From Merdivivens faecigallinarum (GTDB taxonomy: Bacteria > Bacteroidota > Bacteroidia > Bacteroidales > UBA932): DNA of 22,871 bases. The translations under genes and the position numbers were made by a program. The notes beneath the pieces were generated by a model, which was not told the origin of the DNA, ran no database searches, and saw only the letters and a list, made by a program, of their open reading frames with translations. The stretch covers positions 1-22,871 of the forward strand of contig JADILY010000110.1 in the NCBI GenBank assembly GCA_017695055.1, written 5' to 3'. The stretch's first letter is position 1; each line of letters starts with the position of its first letter. Shown one piece after another: positions 21,324-22,871 of the stretch.

Positions 21324-22607
21324 ATGAAGACGATTAAGCCAAGACTCATTGTGATGAGTTTTCTTCAGTTCGCCGTGTGGGGGGCGTATCTGACTTCCAT
21401 GGGGAGCTATCTGAGCAGGATAGGCCTCGGAGAGAAAATAGGTATCTTTTATGCCATGCAGGGCATAGTGTCCATATTCATGCCGGCGATAATGGGTGTC
21501 ATTGCCGACAGGTATGTCAGGGCCGAGAGGCTTTTGGGCATATCGCATTTCATAGCGGCCGTCGCGATGTTCCTTACGGGTTATACCGGGCTGGCTGCCG
21601 CGCAGGCAGGAGGTGTCCCGGAATTCGGAGTGATGTTCGCATTTTATTCCGTATCAGTGGCATTCTACATGCCGACGATTGCCCTGTCCAACTCGGTATC
21701 CTACTCGGCACTGACGAAATACGGTTATGATACCGTGAAGGATTTTCCTCCGATAAGGACTTTCGGAACCATAGGTTTCATCTGTGCGATGCTCCTTGTC
21801 AATTTTTCAAAATCGGAAGGGATTTCATTCCAGGACAGTTATATGCAGTTCTTCGTTTCCGCGGCTTTCGGACTGGTGCTCGCTATCTATGCCTTTACGA
21901 TGCCGGCCTGTCCGGTTTCGAAAAACAAGGGGTCGCTGTCTTTTGTCGATGTGTTCGGGCTTAAGGCCTTCACTCTTTTCAAAGAACGCCGGATGGCGAT
22001 ATTCTTCGTGTTCTCGATGCTGCTCGGAGTTTCCTTGCAGATAACCAACGGTTACGGGAATGCATTCATTTCGAGTTTTCAGGGAAGTGCAGACCCGGTG
22101 ATTGCAGGTTCGTGGGGGGCCCGCAATGCCAATGCGCTTATTTCGTTGTCGCAGCTTTCAGAGACCCTGTGCATACTGATGATACCGTTCTTTTTGAAAA
22201 AATTCGGTATCAAGACCGTAATGCTCATAGCCATGTTCGCGTGGGTGCTCAGGTTTGCCCTTTTCGGAGCAGGAAATCCTGGCAACGGGGTATGGATGTT
22301 CATACTTTCGATGATTGTCTACGGAGTGGCCTTCGATTTTTACAATATATCCGGTTCGTTGTTCGTGGACAAGGAGACCGAACCGGAAATCCGTTCATCG
22401 GCCCAAGGGCTGTTCATGCTGATGACTAACGGTTTCGGCGCCACTATCGGCACGCTCGGAGCACAGGCCGTGGTAAACCATTTTGTGTACAGGGCGGAGG
22501 TGCCGGACTGGTCGGCCGCCTGGTACATATTTGCTGCCTACGCCTTGGTGGTTGCCGTTACTTTCGCTTTGGTGTTCAGGGAGAAAAAACATCCTTCAAA
22601 GGTCTGA
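21324..22607 (+). CDS. Nucleoside:H+ symporter of the major facilitator superfamily (NupG/XapB-like)
   Basis: A 427-residue MFS transporter expected to import nucleosides with protons. About twelve membrane segments are visible. Features of the Nuc_H_symport family are the start MSFLQFAVWGAYLTSMGSYL, the loop GVIADRYVRAERLLG (about 58-72) and VKDFPPIRTFGTIGF (about 138-152) in the fourth to fifth helix region. The second half has YGVAFDFYNISGSLFVDKETEPEIRSSAQGLFMLM, very typical of NupG relatives. Preceded by repeats and a weak -7 box (TATCTTTA, 21243-21250). Its 3' end overlaps the converging partial gene by 12 bases. Confidence 0.93.
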   Translation: MKTIKPRLIVMSFLQFAVWGAYLTSMGSYLSRIGLGEKIGIFYAMQGIVSIFMPAIMGVIADRYVRAERLLGISHFIAAVAMFLTGYTGLAAAQAGGVPEFGVMFAFYSVSVAFYMPTIALSNSVSYSALTKYGYDTVKDFPPIRTFGTIGFICAMLLVNFSKSEGISFQDSYMQFFVSAAFGLVLAIYAFTMPACPVSKNKGSLSFVDVFGLKAFTLFKERRMAIFFVFSMLLGVSLQITNGYGNAFISSFQGSADPVIAGSWGARNANALISLSQLSETLCILMIPFFLKKFGIKTVMLIAMFAWVLRFALFGAGNPGNGVWMFILSMIVYGVAFDFYNISGSLFVDKETEPEIRSSAQGLFMLMTNGFGATIGTLGAQAVVNHFVYRAEVPDWSAAWYIFAAYALVVAVTFALVFREKKHPSKV

Positions 22608-22871
22608 AGGACGGAAGTCGAGGGTGACAAGGACTTTTGACGGGTGGCTGAATTCAAGGGCCACCCGTTCTTTTGAAGAACGGTTCAGTGTCGCCTGCCA
22701 CCAGTTCGTGAACCTTACGTTTTCTGTCTGCCATTGCAGCCCGTCTGAGACAAGCCTGAGCGAGGAGTCCGGCGAGAAAATCGATATGGCCCTGCCTGTA
22801 CCGCATTCGAAGCTCCCGCTTCCGGTCATCGGGAAGGCGATGCAATAGTCCGAAATCATGCGGAGTGACAC
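22596..22871 (-). CDS. Unrecognised protein, C-terminal part only
   Basis: The frame is open to the window edge, so the true start is outside and only the last 91 residues or so are visible. I do not recognise a family. The visible part contains SGSFECGTGRAISIF, LQWQTENVRFTNWWQATLNR and VLVTLDFRPSDL, beta-strand-like alternation that would suit a secreted or envelope domain. Base composition is like its neighbours. It converges on the nucleoside transporter with a 12-base overlap. Confidence that this is a real gene rests on the length of open frame at the edge, and is moderate. Confidence 0.5.
   Translation of the reverse strand: MSLRMISDYCIAFPMTGSGSFECGTGRAISIFSPDSSLRLVSDGLQWQTENVRFTNWWQATLNRSSKERVALEFSHPSKVLVTLDFRPSDL
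22640..22674 (+). terminator. Probable intrinsic terminator of the nucleoside transporter, inside the convergent gene
   Basis: ACGGGTGGC (22640-22648) and GCCACCCGT (22660-22668) are perfect complements with an 11-base loop, followed by TCTTTT (22669-22674). It lies 32 bases after the transporter stop on the sense strand, within the converging partial gene. Confidence 0.55.

Overview
The window looks like a chromosomal segment of a Bacteroidota member, most likely order Bacteroidales. The evidence is the 16S 3' end followed by tRNA-Ile(GAU) and tRNA-Ala(UGC), promoters of the TTTG/TAnnTTTG type rather than -35/-10 boxes, weak Shine-Dalgarno sequences, a radical SAM/lipoprotein pair known from Bacteroidetes, and a Tgt that lacks the usual zinc cysteines. 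Frequent ATA codons and the intergenic repeats would fit a Rikenellaceae-like genome, but I cannot assign a family from sequence reading alone. No phage, integrase, full insertion sequence, CRISPR array or plasmid gene is visible.

Layout. 1-264: the last bases of a 16S rRNA, then tRNA-Ile and tRNA-Ala; the expected 23S rRNA does not follow. 265-995: a gene-poor stretch of repeats, including one MITE-like element (455-629). 996-1526 (-): free methionine-R-sulfoxide reductase (GAF domain). 1594-3221 (+): a radical SAM/SPASM enzyme with an intact partner lipoprotein downstream and a decayed lipoprotein tail upstream. 3279-5127 (+): an RlmI-like SAM methyltransferase and Lgt, the enzyme that lipidates prolipoproteins. 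5263-6155 (-): a winged-helix regulator and its partner membrane protein. 6284-6640: intergenic inverted repeats. 6696-8411 (+): a GNAT acetyltransferase and a COG0523/CobW metal-chaperone GTPase with a His-rich loop. 8430-10209 (-): two tandem paralogous AraC regulators, divergent from a MATE efflux pump (10374-11750, +) with a perfect palindrome between them. 11870-18042 (+): a complete six-gene TolC/HlyD/ABC/ABC/permease/permease exporter of the YbhGFSR type. 18097-20329 (-): an LptF/LptG-family permease and Tgt. 20330-21323: a dense block of promoter-like repeat modules, REP-like hairpins and a second MITE copy. 21324-22607 (+): an NupG-family nucleoside MFS transporter. 22596-22871 (-): the C-terminus of an unrecognised gene cut by the window edge.

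How the parts fit. The lipoprotein of the radical SAM pair would be lipidated by an enzyme such as the Lgt encoded about 1 kb downstream, so maturation of a modified surface lipoprotein is a plausible local theme. The MATE pump with its two AraC regulators and the six-gene ABC exporter are two efflux systems side by side. Several intergenic repeats occur in both halves of the window, and one of them seems to supply the promoter of tgt. All family names are from recognition of motifs, not from database searches.
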